From Eumeta japonica (Eukaryota; Arthropoda; Insecta; Lepidoptera; Psychidae), in NCBI GenBank assembly GCA_005406025.1, contig BGZK01001199.1:1-64000 (forward strand): a stretch of 64,000 nucleotides of DNA, read 5' to 3'. Shown here piece by piece: positions 25,801 through 34,429 of this stretch (its first letter is position 1; the number at the start of each line of letters is the position of its first letter). The notes under the pieces are model-generated. The model was not told the DNA's origin. It saw nothing but the letters and a program-made list of their open reading frames with translations, and searched no databases. The position numbers were made by a program, and so were the translations under genes.

Positions 25801-28133
25801 ACTGACCAAGTGATAATTGGATTTCTGCATACACCTTGTTTAATGTAGTTGTCCCAATGAATATTCTAACCGATAATGCTTTTTAAACATTAATGTAATG
25901 GATTTAAAATTCAGGCTGAAAAATTTTTCTGCCACTTCATTTCCTACTTACGTTTTCAAATGCAAATAAATCAATAAGTTTGTTTCGATTTTTATGTTTT
26001 TTCAACATTTGTTTCAACAACAACAGGGTACATGTTAACACATTGTATGGAATAAAAATGATTTGTTTACTTCTTACAAAAATTTTACAGTACTGCGTTA
26101 AACCTACTGATTTTTCTCTTGTACGCACTATCACTTTATAATAGCTATTGTTAAACAAATCGCTTCCTTACCTGTATTTAGCATGAAAATTGTTGGCAGC
26201 GTCAAGTAGCTTCATTTTGGTGATGAACATCTCCTGGTTAGTCAAGCTCTCAGCCTGTCTGTGTATCTCCTGCACCAGCTGATCGACGAAGTGGGCCTGC
26301 TGCTCTTTGGTAGCGTTAGCCCTAAGCCGTGCAGTGAAAAGACAAGTTGAGAATCAAAAAGTATTTGTAATGCCCAAACATAACTTACATGGACTTGGGT
26401 AATAGACAAAATAAAGTTACAAGATATTAAAATACTTTTTACATCTGTTAACATAGTTTTGACAGTAGAAAATTTTTCTACAATTTCAAATCCCAGATTT
26501 TTTTTACTTGGACACAATACAATGTCATTCCTTTCAAATCACCCTGAACGGAACTTCATTAAAATTAGTTCGAAAAGATAGTTATCACAATTAATAGTAA
26601 TTTTTTTTAGTTACAATAGAGACATGCCAGTAAATATAATGAACTCGACTTCTTGCAGGTTTTTTCCTGCAATAGTTATATCTGCAAAGAGTTATATCCT
26701 CACATTTCTTGCTCATGCTTCTTGAGGGAGAACTGCCTTATGAATAAGTGGCAATTAAAAAAAAGTGGAAATAATTAAAAAACTGTAAATTATTTAAATG
26801 TTACGACATATTTTAAGTGTTATATTATAACATATGAAATAAAGATATTTTGAAATTGAATATATTCATTCTTTATTTATTGAAAAAAATTAATTATAAT
26901 GAATAATTTTTATTTTACAGCGAAGACATCCTAATGTGACTTTTTTGGATAAATAGTAAAGAAAAAAAATGTGGTTTTGAATCTATTATCACAACCATTT
27001 TATTAGAGTGATATCCAAGGTGTGGCATCAGGTGCGAGGGTTGGGTGTTACAGGCGGGAGGAAGAAGATATAGTGCGAGCCGATATCAGCATCAACACAA
27101 TGATTGTTGTGTCAATCATCATTAGAATGACTACTATTACTAAATAGATATCTACTGGGCTGATACTTGCAAATGTAGCTGCAATAGTAACTTATAGCAC
27201 TCACCATAGCTTGCTCTCGATCCATGTGGCCAGGCAGTGCCTGACTTCAATCGGGAAGTGGTCCCCGTACATTGCCTGCACCTGTTGAAGTGTTTACACA
27301 TAAACTTATTTACTTTTTGCTTTTAACAACATTGAGAAACCTAAAATGAGTTTAAAATACGAAATTTAAATATTATTTATTGTTGAAATAGAATGTTAGT
27401 ACTAATAAAGTGCAGTGCAACACTCATTTATTGTGTATAAATTAATTGTCAAAAAATTATTTCAATAATTGTCCAAACTATGAAATTACTAGTTCTATGA
27501 CAATTATAAATATTACCATTGACATATAACATTCAAGAAAGTTTACGAATATTTTAAAACAATATATATTTTTTTAATCAAGTCAGCACCATTTAAAACA
27601 AATGAATTATAGGATGTATTTTAAGAAAAAGCATCAAAACAGTAACATGTTAATTAATCACTAAAATAAATATGTTCTTTTAATATTAAATTTGAATGCC
27701 TGATTGGCACGGCCGAGAGTGACCATGCCTCGCTGCAGGCGTGGATTCAATTCCCACACAAGACAAACATTTATTTATTTCATTAAAAATTAATGTTTGT
27801 ATTGTACCTGAATGTTTCTTTAAATTATATATATAATGCATCAATTATCTGATATCCATAGTACAAGCTTCATGCTTAGTTTGGGACCACATGGTGTTGT
27901 GTCATTTCGAAGATATTATATTATTATTACTATTACCACTGCTAAGTACAGCCATATCATTGATATGTGTAATACTCTGTTAAAATGGCAGAACAGTACC
28001 AAAACTTCAAACGGGTTTATGACTATAAAAATTAAAGGTGTAGTAGCCAGTTTTCAATAATGCTTATTATAAAAAATCTCACCTTCAAAAGGCTCTCTTG
28101 GGGCAGGAGTTGCGCCTTGGCCCAGAGCGACAT
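1152..28133 (-). CDS. STAT: STAT transcription factor, whole coding region (19 exons, 773 aa)
   Basis: Signal transducer and activator of transcription, the latent cytoplasmic factor that JAK kinases phosphorylate, after which it dimerises through its SH2 domain and activates nuclear genes. Coding exons in transcript order: 28133-28083, 27281-27205, 26321-26172, 25724-25595, 23859-23739, 23118-23009, 22340-22234, 21522-21318, 21017-20935, 20004-19935, 19453-19299, 18211-18088, 17556-17428, 15575-15469, 12620-12459, 12153-12029, 11642-11490, 10895-10766, 1284-1152. All junctions are GT-AG and phase-consistent, giving 2,322 nt. Domains: N-terminal oligomerisation region ~1-125, coiled coil ~135-318, DNA-binding ~320-470, linker ~470-590, SH2 ~590-685 with Arg620 in FLLRFSDSE, phosphotyrosine Tyr695 in NGYVKP, acidic/hydrophobic tail to 773. 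Length and motifs fit Drosophila Stat92E and vertebrate STAT5 (about 760-790 aa). The start was chosen because MSLW is the conserved STAT N-terminus. Confidence 0.96.
1341..1409. repeat. 40-bp tandem duplication beside the STAT last exon
   Basis: Two units begin TCGACGAGGT at 1341 and 1381; both continue to GTTATACGGGG with a few differences. A third, partial unit (TACGGGATATGTCGAGG) precedes them. They lie in the end of intron 18, just before the exon 19 acceptor in transcript terms. Confidence 0.8.
1551..1616. repeat. (GT)n microsatellite
   Basis: About 33 GT units, interrupted once near 1586. It lies in STAT intron 18. Confidence 0.97.
2611..2745. repeat. (TA)n / TATG compound microsatellite
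   Basis: A long run of TA with interspersed TATG and TATATG units, in STAT intron 18. Confidence 0.97.
4889..5512 (+). other. Unrecognised 207-codon open frame in a CpG-rich island
   Basis: An ATG-initiated open frame lies inside STAT intron 18, opposite in strand to STAT. I recognise no domain. The frame is long for this AT-rich sequence, but the local CpG richness removes stop codons, so the length alone is weak evidence. The same block on the minus strand has a good splice donor (GGAAAG then GTAAAC at about 5325), so it may instead be a promoter or 5' UTR island. Confidence 0.2.
8488..8534. repeat. Short tandem duplication (31-bp period)
   Basis: ATATTACAATGGCTTT occurs at 8488-8503 and again at 8519-8534, followed in both by a degenerate TAATAAA stretch. 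Confidence 0.75.
10766..10895 (-). CDS. STAT: STAT exon 18 (phosphotyrosine exon)
   Basis: It carries [20 protein letters not shown]; the Tyr (residue ~695) is the activating JAK phosphorylation site, as in the GYVKP of STAT5. The acceptor was set at CGCAG (10896-10897), which keeps phase through ENEVLK. A Pro/Ser-rich tail follows up to donor GTACGT. Reading through this donor keeps the frame open for 35 more codons, to a stop at 10660-10662. Confidence 0.93.
11490..11642 (-). CDS. STAT: STAT exon 17 (SH2, C-terminal half)
   Basis: It contains [12 protein letters not shown] and [20 protein letters not shown], followed by [10 protein letters not shown], the end of the SH2 domain. Acceptor GCATAG, donor GTGAGT, phase 1 end. 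Confidence 0.97.
12029..12153 (-). CDS. STAT: STAT exon 16 (SH2 core)
   Basis: SH2 exon starting [14 protein letters not shown] and carrying [19 protein letters not shown], whose Arg (residue ~620) is the phosphotyrosine-binding residue. Acceptor CTTCAG, donor GTGAGC, phase 1 end. Confidence 0.97.
12459..12620 (-). CDS. STAT: STAT exon 15
   Basis: It covers the rest of the linker, with [11 protein letters not shown] and [20 protein letters not shown], and the entry to the SH2 domain (LRTLWCDR). Acceptor TTCCAG, donor GTGAGG. Confidence 0.97.
12905..13855 (-). pseudogene. Degenerate mariner-family transposon
   Basis: It lies on the minus strand in STAT intron 14. A transposase start is visible at 13802 (MDQSRENF), followed in shifting frames by remnants of a mariner N-terminus: LSDKFRDG, then [13 protein letters not shown] and [12 protein letters not shown], then the NLAEVQK and [18 protein letters not shown] regions. 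The C-terminal catalytic part is largely lost, and many stops and frameshifts are present. It is a dead copy. The ends are uncertain; candidate terminal motifs are GGTGCACTGAAAATTTT at the left and a degenerate inverse near 13850. Confidence 0.8.
15469..15575 (-). CDS. STAT: STAT exon 14
   Basis: Linker domain exon with [16 protein letters not shown] and [14 protein letters not shown]. Acceptor TCGCAG; donor GTAGCG is weaker than its neighbours. Phase 2 end. Confidence 0.95.
17428..17556 (-). CDS. STAT: STAT exon 13
   Basis: It encodes [20 protein letters not shown] and WDNAF, the most conserved block of the STAT DNA-binding domain, ending VPFAVPDK. Phase 0 on both sides; donor GTATAC. Confidence 0.97.
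18088..18211 (-). CDS. STAT: STAT exon 12
   Basis: It contains [20 protein letters not shown], the basic DNA-contact and nuclear-import region conserved in Stat92E and STAT5. Phase 0 end at donor GTGAGT. Confidence 0.97.
19299..19453 (-). CDS. STAT: STAT exon 11
   Basis: DNA-binding domain exon starting [10 protein letters not shown] and including [20 protein letters not shown]. Acceptor CTGCAG, donor GTGAAT, phase 2 end. Confidence 0.96.
19935..20004 (-). CDS. STAT: STAT exon 10
   Basis: A DNA-binding domain strand exon of 70 bp with [20 protein letters not shown]. Acceptor TTTCGCAG, donor GTAAGT, phase 0 end. Confidence 0.96.
20935..21017 (-). CDS. STAT: STAT exon 9
   Basis: It enters the DNA-binding domain with [16 protein letters not shown], a strong signature shared by fly and vertebrate STATs. 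Acceptor CTTAG, donor GTGATT, phase 2 end. Confidence 0.96.
21318..21522 (-). CDS. STAT: STAT exon 8
   Basis: It covers residues ~249-317, starting with the conserved [11 protein letters not shown] and containing [20 protein letters not shown], the last coiled-coil helices. It is the longest coding exon of this gene (205 bp). Donor GTGTGA. Confidence 0.96.
22234..22340 (-). CDS. STAT: STAT exon 7
   Basis: Coiled-coil exon with [20 protein letters not shown], the counterpart of the STAT5 segment ending in DDELIQWKRR. Acceptor GATAG, donor GTGAGC, phase 2 end inside the Arg codon. Confidence 0.95.
22842..22883. repeat. (AT)n microsatellite
   Basis: About 21 AT units in STAT intron 6. Confidence 0.97.
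23009..23118 (-). CDS. STAT: STAT exon 6
   Basis: Coiled-coil exon with [20 protein letters not shown] placed the acceptor at GTCTAG (23119-23120) rather than at the nearer CAACAG, because only that choice restores the phase from exon 5. It gives [12 protein letters not shown], which aligns with the SPQER region of vertebrate STAT5. Confidence 0.88.
23618..23659. repeat. Inverted repeat / hairpin in STAT intron 5
   Basis: Arms of 18 bp, GTATTTTATAAGGTGGTA at 23618-23635 and its complement at 23642-23659, with one mismatch and a 6-base loop. It could form a stem-loop in the pre-mRNA, or be a tiny transposon remnant. Confidence 0.85.
23739..23859 (-). CDS. STAT: STAT exon 5
   Basis: It encodes [20 protein letters not shown] and the following coiled-coil helix that ends near HECVKHK. 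Acceptor CTCCAG, donor GTAAGT, ending in phase 1. Confidence 0.94.
24490..24832 (+). pseudogene. LINE reverse-transcriptase C-terminal remnant (RTE-like)
   Basis: In STAT intron 4, opposite in strand to the gene. The frame reads [20 protein letters not shown], then [20 protein letters not shown], then after a shift [16 protein letters not shown] and [17 protein letters not shown]. This is the usual C-terminus of endonuclease/reverse-transcriptase elements common in insect genomes. Stops and shifts show that it is dead. I cannot fix the clade with certainty. Confidence 0.85.
25595..25724 (-). CDS. STAT: STAT exon 4
   Basis: It covers residues ~93-136, with [20 protein letters not shown] at the junction of the N-terminal domain and the coiled coil. 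Acceptor TAACAG; phase 0 end at donor GTGAGA. Confidence 0.95.
26172..26321 (-). CDS. STAT: STAT exon 3
   Basis: It covers residues ~43-93, including [19 protein letters not shown], the helical second half of the N-terminal domain. The first base completes the split Trp codon; the exon ends in phase 2 at donor GTAAGG. Confidence 0.95.
27205..27281 (-). CDS. STAT: STAT exon 2
   Basis: It encodes [20 protein letters not shown] within the STAT N-terminal domain; the HFPIEVRH block is nearly invariant in STAT5-type proteins. It starts in phase 0 and ends two bases into a Trp codon at donor GTGAGT. Confidence 0.96.
27700..27940 (+). mobile_element. tRNA-derived SINE (Metulj-like)
   Basis: It has a tRNA-like head with a B-box-like GTGGATTCAATTCCC near 27740, then a stem-like AAACATTTATT...AATGTTTGT stretch, and the tail motif TAGTTTGGGACCACATGGTG followed by GTGTCATT. 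This order matches the lepidopteran Metulj-type SINE as I remember it. It lies in STAT intron 1. Confidence 0.75.
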
Positions 28134-28138
28134 TGCGG
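28083..28138 (-). CDS. STAT: STAT exon 1 (start codon exon)
   Basis: The ATG at 28133-28131 opens [17 protein letters not shown], the conserved STAT N-terminal opening. A 5' UTR acceptor (TTTCACAG) ends at 28139, so only five untranslated bases (CCGCA) precede the ATG in this exon and at least one non-coding exon lies upstream. The exon ends in phase 0 at a GT donor. Confidence 0.95.
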
Positions 28139-30749
28139 CTGTGAAAGAAGTAAATGTAGAGAATCATAGAGGGAAAACATACTTGTATCGGCAGATTATG
28201 GAACATGCATGGTAGAGACAAAAACGGAGAAGATTTACACCCATTTTTAGATTATGTATAACACATGTTGCAACGTATTTCTGGCAAGTAATTACCCGAA
28301 AGCCACAATAGTAAAAACATTTTCATGATTTTATGATTCTAACGGTAGAGAATCATCAGAATCGAAGTTGTTCCACCACAAGAAGAAAATAAAGAATGTA
28401 ACATCATTATATTGTTAGGCATATTAAAGAGATCCCTATTTTGGATATCTAAAAATTTTTTCCATAATAGTCCTGTATCAGTTCCAAATATGAAAAAAAA
28501 ATCTCTTACAACAATACCTACATGTCAATATAGTTTGTTCACTAATCAATGAGTTAAAAAATAAAAAATAAAAAAACTCTTTCCATGTTATACCCATTTA
28601 AAATTTTTGACTGTCGTGGGGGCCGGGTTAATATTGACCTTCCTATACCAGCGCGTTGGTCTGTGAGACGGACAAAACACTTTTTCATATTTATTTCTTT
28701 CCTCGGGAATGCTGGAAGATTGAATTATTCGCTAGCTGCCGGATTTGTTGCTAGCTACAATTTAGTGCATAGCGCGCGTTCGTGTAAGGCGCACATATAG
28801 ACGTACCCGGTGCCAAGCGGTCTGTGGCACCGACGCAAGTATTGGTGTAACTTTTTGTGGTGGTATAAGATTATAAGATTTAAGTGTTTTGGTGCTTTTT
28901 TGTAGTCGATAATTTAAGAGATCATCAAAAATCCTAAAATTTTTATCTTGAAGAGAATAGATAGAAAAGATAGAACAAAACTCCTGTCTCAAAACAAGTA
29001 ATGCAACATGCTAGAAACATAGTGATTCAACTTCCAGGCATTAAAGGAGAAGCCAGACATTGGAAGGAACCCGCTGAAACATAGATTGCTATGAATACTG
29101 TTCATCAAAAAAATCTCAAAACACGCTATAACCGCAAAAAACAACTACAAAACCTGCAACAAACATTTTTTTTTAACATGCTATCACGGTATACCCTAAT
29201 TTTTATGGTAAAGCTCGTATCTAAATCAAACTATAATATATATGAGCCCTAACATGTATCTTTTAATATTTAAAGCTTTATATTTGTTTTTATGAGAATA
29301 CATTTTTTAAGATCTACTCTTGTGGTAACCTAAGAAACAAGACTCCATTTTTTAATATAATATAGGTTAATATTTTACTGACTAATAGTCAGTAAATTAA
29401 TAAATAAAGTCATTACATGTTATCAATTATTTTATTATATCCTCTAGTTTTAATAAAGTATATTATGCATATTGATCTTTTAGCAAAAAAATAAGAAATG
29501 AGGTTCAGCACTTTCGATCCATAGATCCGTGCGCGAGTATAGGCGTTACGAACATTGATGCGGGTATAGCAAGGTTAAGAGCGGAAATTGGGCAGATTTT
29601 TTTTTTATATATTTGGAACTGTTTTAAGTGCTATCTATGGAAAAAAAATTTGAAATATTCAAAATAATATCACCTTAAGGTATATGAATGTAAAAAATTT
29701 GAACAATATAAATTTTTTATACAGTTAAATAAATGAGTGTATTTACCAAGTTTGTAGATGTGTTGTTATATTCAAAATTACTATGCCTTCCTTGTATCAC
29801 CTGTAATGAAGAAATAAATACTTTAAAATTATAATGAATTATGTATGGCTTAATTTAAGAGAAAAAATATATGTATACAAAAAATAAAGCTTTAGACACA
29901 CCAGGATTTTCTGAATGAGATTTTGAAAATTCAGTTTTGAGGGTACTTGATTTTATTTTTAAAATATTTTGATAGCCTTGTTGACAGATGTATAAGCTAA
30001 GTCAGTGGACGATATTAAAATAGCAGATTCATAAATATTAAGATAATAGATTCTAAAATATTGTTTTTTCTTTTATACCTGTCTCATAGAAGTAGTACAG
30101 ATCAAAAAGAATTCTCTAGAAGTCTTCGATTTTGAGAAGAATACAAAGTTATCTAAAGTGAAAACTAATAAACCGTAAGGTAAAGACCTCAGGGAAAAGT
30201 TTGTTTATGATCCTTTTATGCATTTTTGAAAATTTTTCAAACAAAGCTTTACACAATGGCGTCTACAAAAAAATCTTTTCCCACTTCAATTCTATGTATG
30301 GAAAATACGCCCCCTTTTCATAATGCTTCTAAATATTTCCATAAACCCGCTTGTATAATTGCATCAGAAAGGACAAAAAAAAAAGCAAGAGTTTAAGATT
30401 GACATATGAGCGAACCCATAGATAAATAGAACAAAATCTTAAGGGTTCCTCTTTTTTCTTTGCCCACAAAACCCTATAAAAACACCTTTATCAGAACTGC
30501 AAACAAAGGGACTCAAAAGTTCCCTATTCACCAAAAGTCGAAATCTACCAATGCTTCATTTAAAAAAATTCAAAAAGAGGATGTGGAACACGAATTTTAA
30601 TTTAAAAGCGACTTTGCATTAAATGCCAGTTTAATATGGTGATATGTCTTCTCTTAATATGGCAATAGTTTATAACCCGGAATAATACATATGATAGTTT
30701 TTAATTGTTATTTGCTACTTTTTCTTCATTATGTACATTTTTCATGACT

Positions 30750-30922
30750 GACCATAGATGGCGCTAGCTGTAAATCCGGTCTAGTTCTCAATATTTAAAT
30801 ACAAACGCACGGAAAGCAACGGCGGCGAGCGAGATCACTATAGACACAGCGTCATCGGCCGATATAAAAGATGTAGGTCTCCATATTATGTCCACGCAGG
30901 CGGAGCTGCGGACGTAAACTAG
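30750..30922 (+). mobile_element. Possible Helitron-like 3' end
   Basis: A GC-rich stretch ends with a short hairpin (CGCAG, loop GCGGAG, CTGCG) at about 30895-30910, followed about eight bases later by CTAG then T. A terminal hairpin before CTRR and a T flank are hallmarks of Helitron 3' ends, and similar endings are frequent in Lepidoptera. The 5' end was not found, and the assignment is tentative. Confidence 0.4.
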
Positions 30923-32778
30923 TAATATTTATAAGCATATAATATCTTTATTTATAACAAGCGATTAACATCTTATTATAGAGCACGAGTATCTTCTAGA
31001 ATGCTAGACCATAGTTTCAGAGTTACTCCAATAAAAGACATGGTAATCTTTGATGCATATGCATCAGAAGACTAACCAGGGGTTTAAGCCTCTCATGACA
31101 AAGAGACGTGCTGTCTACTAAGGTATTACTTTTTTTTTGTATTATCAAGAATGTACGCTTCATAAACAATTTGCCGCTGGACAATCTTGTTTGTGTATCA
31201 TTGCTCCATTTTTTTTAGAGATAAATATTATCTTTAATACGTCTTTGTAAACAGTTCGAGGAATGAGCAATTCGGAAAATACACGTGTACAATTTGCGTA
31301 TGTTGTTAATTGCAATATGGATACTCCAATTGAAAATAAAAAAAAACAAATAATCATGGTTATATACAATTCGGTGATAAGTAATTCGATTTAATTGGAT
31401 GGATATATAAAAAACATTGTATTAGAAAAGTTTGGGCTTTGTGAAGGATCTGGACATAAATTATACAAAAAGTATAAAGAGTTACTCTGGTGACACTTTG
31501 TTGCAGGGAGATTCAGACGGGGTATGCGAAACTAAAAAAAAACTAGCTTGAGCATTGTTCCGGTCGGTGTTCCATCGACGTGACGGTAAGTATCTTTATA
31601 CATTGCAAAACCGAAAATATTGAAACTGGTAAGTTTTTTTTGCTTTGCGTAGCATGTCTGAATCTCTGTGCACACTTCTGCTTTCTTACATAATGTAAAA
31701 TATCGTCTCATAATCACACCAACAATATTTATAGGACAAAAAAAAACAATGTGAACATATAAATTTCAATAATTTGCTATAGGTACCAATATACGATATT
31801 CCTCGAGCACTAATTTTCAAAACTATTACACATTACGTTTACAAATGTACAGGCAAACATTGATAACAAATGATAGGATTTGAGAATGACTTTAGTATCG
31901 AGATATCAGATTACCGCATGTAAAATGCCTGATAAGGTATAATATGTGAAATATTGAAGCATAAAATGCATTATGTTTAGAGATTTGAGAGTGCACTTAA
32001 CTCGATGCATCTCTCCGATTCTTCAACCAAAGTTGTCATTGAATGAGGGAAATGGAATTAAATATATATATAAATGGAGAAATCGCTATAAAGTGGGAAT
32101 TCAAGCAAATTAATGTCAGATAGGAACACTTAGAACATTCTACATGAGAATTGTCTCCAGTACTTGCTGGCCGGACTGTAGTCTAATTTATAGTCAATTC
32201 GATCAGACTTAGATAAATAGGGCGCCAAGGGAAAAACATGAATGTCTTTTTTTTATTTTATAAACTATTATTATTTTTATGGTCTCCTTGGATGCAGCAC
32301 ACCAATAGTAGCAAGTATAAAATTTAAATATACGGCGTATTACACTTTTCTCAGCTACAAAATTTGGCAATTTTTTATTGATCTTATTTATAGTAAATCA
32401 CAATTTGTCAAATTTCCAATACAGATTTTATTATGTTTAGAGATAGTTTGGTCAATACCATGTAAAAAAAAAAATAATTTACCATATATTTGAATTTGAG
32501 CTTGAATAACTTTTGATACTCCTTCAATATTGTATAGAAAAATTATTAGACATTTTGTATAGAACTTTCAACTCCCCCTTAAAATGTGATTCAAGCAGTT
32601 GAATACGTCTATTCTTCTAAAAGTTACAAGATTCTAAAAATAAGAAATTATTATACCCATGTCTATTTACATGAAAAATAAGACTTTTCGGTTAAGCGAG
32701 CTCTAAATATTAAGGGCTCCAGTTTTAACACATATCTTTTCACACCTCCTTGAAACTCAAAGAGGGTATTTTGCAAAA

Positions 32779-32812
32779 AAAAGTTTATTGATGTATACAT
32801 CAATAAACTTTT
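32779..32812. repeat. 34-bp perfect palindrome
   Basis: AAAAGTTTATTGATGTA is followed directly by its exact reverse complement, with no spacer, centred between 32795 and 32796. Confidence 0.95.
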
Positions 32813-33761
32813 ATCAAAGATAACGGATATTACATTTTGTATAAGAAAATAAATATAAATTTACTTAATTCTTCAAATTTTAATTAAACTTTGTCAACCA
32901 TATTATCAACCCTATTATCAACCTTACACTAGTGCTTTTATTTTAATGTAATTAATTATTTGCATGCAATTAAAAACATTTTTTTAAAATACATTTATAG
33001 ATTTGAAGTTATTGTTGGCATGTATTATTTTCATTTGTTTACATTTTAAAATATGATTACATTATTAATTAAGAAATGGTTCACTCTAATTATTTTGGGT
33101 ATATGAATTAGTTTTGCATACAGATATAGAGAAAATTAATTAATTTTATATACTTGTTTTTATAAATGTAGAGAAATGGCACACGACAAAATTTTTGAAG
33201 TTACTTTTGTTTTGTTACAGTAAAGAAGTGTAACTTCTTAAGTGCATACAAGGTACACACATTCTATTTTTTTTTCTCAATCTTCATTTTGCCAATGTTT
33301 AACTATTAAATCTAATAGTAAATAGAATTAACCTTAATTCCTCGATTTTCCAATTCATTTACTCAAAAAAAAAAAATCATTACATCATAAAAATACAATT
33401 TCAATTATGAATTCACCAGGACGCTAGGACTTTATAGGTGAAAAGATATTTGTATACAATTTACAATAACTTATTGTAATTTTATACAAAGGCAACTAAC
33501 ATTAATGAAAGTAATATCAATCTCTTTACCAGGAAATCAGTCAGGGACGGCTGATGAAATGGGAGGGGTTAACTTCTTGTAAATAATGATGTCTTTTATC
33601 TACTATACTAACGAAATTATTGACCATTGTATCCATCGCTCATATGTTAAAAACCGAGTTGAATGCTCCTATCTACCATGAATAGAAATCGGTAACTTCT
33701 GTCAATTAACTTATAGCATTATAACATACAATGAGTGCGCCCGCATGTTTAGTATACTCAC

Positions 33762-33860
33762 AGTTTTTCAGCTGAATTTTCTCGTAAATCCGAAAAGTAC
33801 CAACTCGTTCCACCCGCAATTTAAAAATAGACCGTGCGCGGGAAGACGTGCTTAAATCTG
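33762..33860 (-). promoter_or_regulatory. STAT: Candidate STAT first (non-coding) exon and core promoter
   Basis: On the minus strand a strong donor (AACT then GTGAGTATAC) lies at 33762/33761. Upstream of it is about 100 bases without ATG, and an initiator-like TTCAGATT occurs near 33860. The sequence further upstream (33,830-34,230) is CpG-rich, unlike the surroundings. This suits a non-coding first exon that would splice to the acceptor at 28139. A second possible donor (ACAG then GTAGAG, exon end 34124) could mark an alternative first exon. The evidence is positional only. Confidence 0.4.
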
Positions 33861-33959
33861 AACGCTTTCGTATAAATTAATGACGCGCCAGTTCGAGCAC
33901 AGAAAGATATTGACGCACAACAAACAAACAAAACATTATTAACGCGCGATGGGGAAAAA

Positions 33960-34235
33960 AACACTTTAAACTTTTTATCTCGACCACTACGCGGTTGGTG
34001 TGTCGTGGGCAGGTGGACCCTGCGGGCGGTCGGATTGCCAGCGAGGCGTTGCCATGGCGACGTGGAAAATGGGCATTTTTTTCCTTCTAGAAGGTCTGGT
34101 GGGCCCGTCGGGCGCCGCTCTACCTGTATCGAGCGCGTCGGCCGGATTTCTAGGAATATCGGCGTTTACACTGCGCACGCACACTAATGCCGTGCCGTCG
34201 ATGTTGCCATATTACAGGCGGGCGACGTCAAATGG
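33960..34235. promoter_or_regulatory. CpG-rich block with an X-box-like palindrome
   Basis: This block stands out in GC and CpG content from its AT-rich neighbours. It contains GTTGCCATGGCGAC at 34048-34061, which fits the RFX X-box pattern (GTTGCC, two bases, GGCRAC). It lies just upstream of the proposed STAT first exon. Open frames of up to 107 codons across it have no recognisable domain and probably reflect the base composition. Confidence 0.4.
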
Positions 34236-34377
34236 GGGAATCCTAACTTTAAAGTTTTATACACATGGAACGGTGTGCCTCACTCTCATTTGGAACAATA
34301 AGTGTTTAAAGTCCAAAAACTAAATACGTCAAAATACTTGGTTTTAACTTTACAATTGACAATTGATTTAATTGGTT

Positions 34378-34427
34378 TTAAAGATATTGATATTTCACAT
34401 TAATATCATAAATGTCAATATCTTTAA
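34378..34427. repeat. Imperfect inverted repeat (18-bp arms)
   Basis: TTAAAGATATTGATATTT at 34378-34395 pairs with 34410-34427 with one mismatch. Weaker pairing continues outward through ATTGGT. It may be a degraded small inverted-repeat element. Confidence 0.7.
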
Positions 34428-34429
34428 GA

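Larger units (their letters stand above)
11491..28082 (-). other. STAT: STAT introns 1 to 17, general content
   Basis: These introns range from about 0.1 to 2.8 kb and are AT-rich. Apart from the mariner relic (12.9-13.9 kb), an RTE-like LINE remnant (24.5-24.8 kb), a tRNA-derived SINE (27.7-27.9 kb), an inverted repeat (23.6 kb) and an AT microsatellite (22.8 kb), I see no genes or structured features in them. Confidence 0.7.
28139..33761 (-). other. STAT: Presumed STAT 5' UTR intron
   Basis: The acceptor just upstream of the STAT ATG implies a 5' intron. The interval holds a CpG-enriched block of unknown nature (28,600-28,850), degenerate repeat material (about 30,040-30,560), a Helitron-like 3' end (about 30,890-30,922) and a 34-bp palindrome at 32.8 kb. 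No coding exon was found. Confidence 0.45.

Noticed and set aside
28585..28800. A CpG-enriched stretch with a 71-codon frame, considered as an exon of STAT
   Set aside because: It has no STAT similarity and no good splice sites in phase; probably repeat-derived.
33987..34323. Open frames of 60-107 codons in the CpG-rich block
   Set aside because: There is no domain or splice context, and the base composition explains the absence of stops.
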